The translations under genes were made by a program, and so were the position numbers. Positions 13,583 to 13,607 of a stretch of DNA of 13,607 bases are shown here, piece after piece. The notes below the pieces were generated by a model, which ran no database searches, was not told the DNA's origin, and saw only the letters and a list, made by a program, of their open reading frames with translations. Every line of letters begins with the position of its first letter. Position 1 is the stretch's first letter. The stretch comes from Chloroflexota bacterium (lineage in GTDB: Bacteria > Chloroflexota > Dehalococcoidia > Dehalococcoidales > RBG-16-60-22): positions 1 through 13,607 of the forward strand of contig JACPQH010000089.1 in NCBI GenBank assembly GCA_016190585.1, read 5' to 3'.

Positions 13583-13607
13583 TTGGAGAAGTCTAGCAAG
13601 ACAGAGA
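13583..13607 (+). CDS. Possible start of a gene truncated by the right edge
   Basis: A TTG at 13583 opens a frame encoding (M)EKSSKTE before the sequence ends. GTGAGG (13567-13572) lies ten bases upstream, a little far for a ribosome site. A promoter-like sequence is at 13518-13548. Too little is visible to name a product, and the true start could lie beyond the window. Confidence 0.25.

Noticed and set aside
1..13607. CRISPR arrays, insertion sequences, phage or integrase genes
   Set aside because: No regularly spaced long repeats, transposase or integrase motifs, or target-site duplications were seen. The only tRNA is cut by the window edge, with no attachment-site repeat beside it.

Overview
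The window is GC-rich, densely coding bacterial DNA with sigma70-type promoters and gene content pointing to an anaerobe with periplasmic formate oxidation. A Tat-exported, selenocysteine-containing formate dehydrogenase of the FdnGHI type, its FdhE assembly factor and a second, orphan molybdopterin enzyme are present. The lineage cannot be fixed from sequence alone. A Chloroflexota (Dehalococcoidia-like) or other deep-branching anaerobe would fit, but this is a low-confidence impression.

Left part (1-2972): the 5' half of a tRNA-Asn gene runs off the left edge on the minus strand. Its near-consensus promoter lies back to back with the promoter of a rhomboid intramembrane protease (144-710, +). 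A 721-residue DMSO-reductase-family molybdoenzyme (807-2972, +) follows. It has no partner subunits beside it and no Tat signal.

Middle part (2973-6030): a PhoB/OmpR-type response regulator and its histidine kinase form a tight pair. After them come a membrane-anchored PDZ protein and a 57-residue zinc-ribbon protein. Each of these two small genes is preceded by four copies of a YTAAnn box at exactly 11-bp intervals, the layout bound by PhoB/PhoP-type regulators. This suggests a compact local regulon controlled by the adjacent two-component system. The convergent gap after the zinc-ribbon gene folds into a branched structure, with GNRA-like loops on the plus strand, whose closing helix touches both flanking stop codons.

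Right part (6024-13607): all main genes are on the minus strand. Reading in their transcription direction from the right, a perfect TTGACA-N17-TATAAT promoter is followed about 27 nt after the start site by an intrinsic terminator inside the leader (a probable attenuator). Then come fdhA (one gene read through an in-frame UGA as Sec189, with a SECIS-like hairpin), the four-cluster iron-sulfur subunit, the cytochrome b subunit and fdhE, all tightly spaced. A GC-rich inverted repeat follows, then a second perfect consensus promoter, a 73-residue coiled-coil/CxxC protein and a sodium:solute symporter of unknown substrate. Beyond the fdh promoter, a possible plus-strand gene begins at the right edge.

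In function, formate would be oxidised outside the membrane at the Mo/W-Sec centre. Electrons would pass through the iron-sulfur subunit to the haem b subunit and the quinone pool, with FdhE needed for maturation. The most notable items are the paired 11-bp arrays, the structured convergent intergenic region, the attenuator-like fdh leader, and an Asp in place of one iron-sulfur Cys in FdhA.
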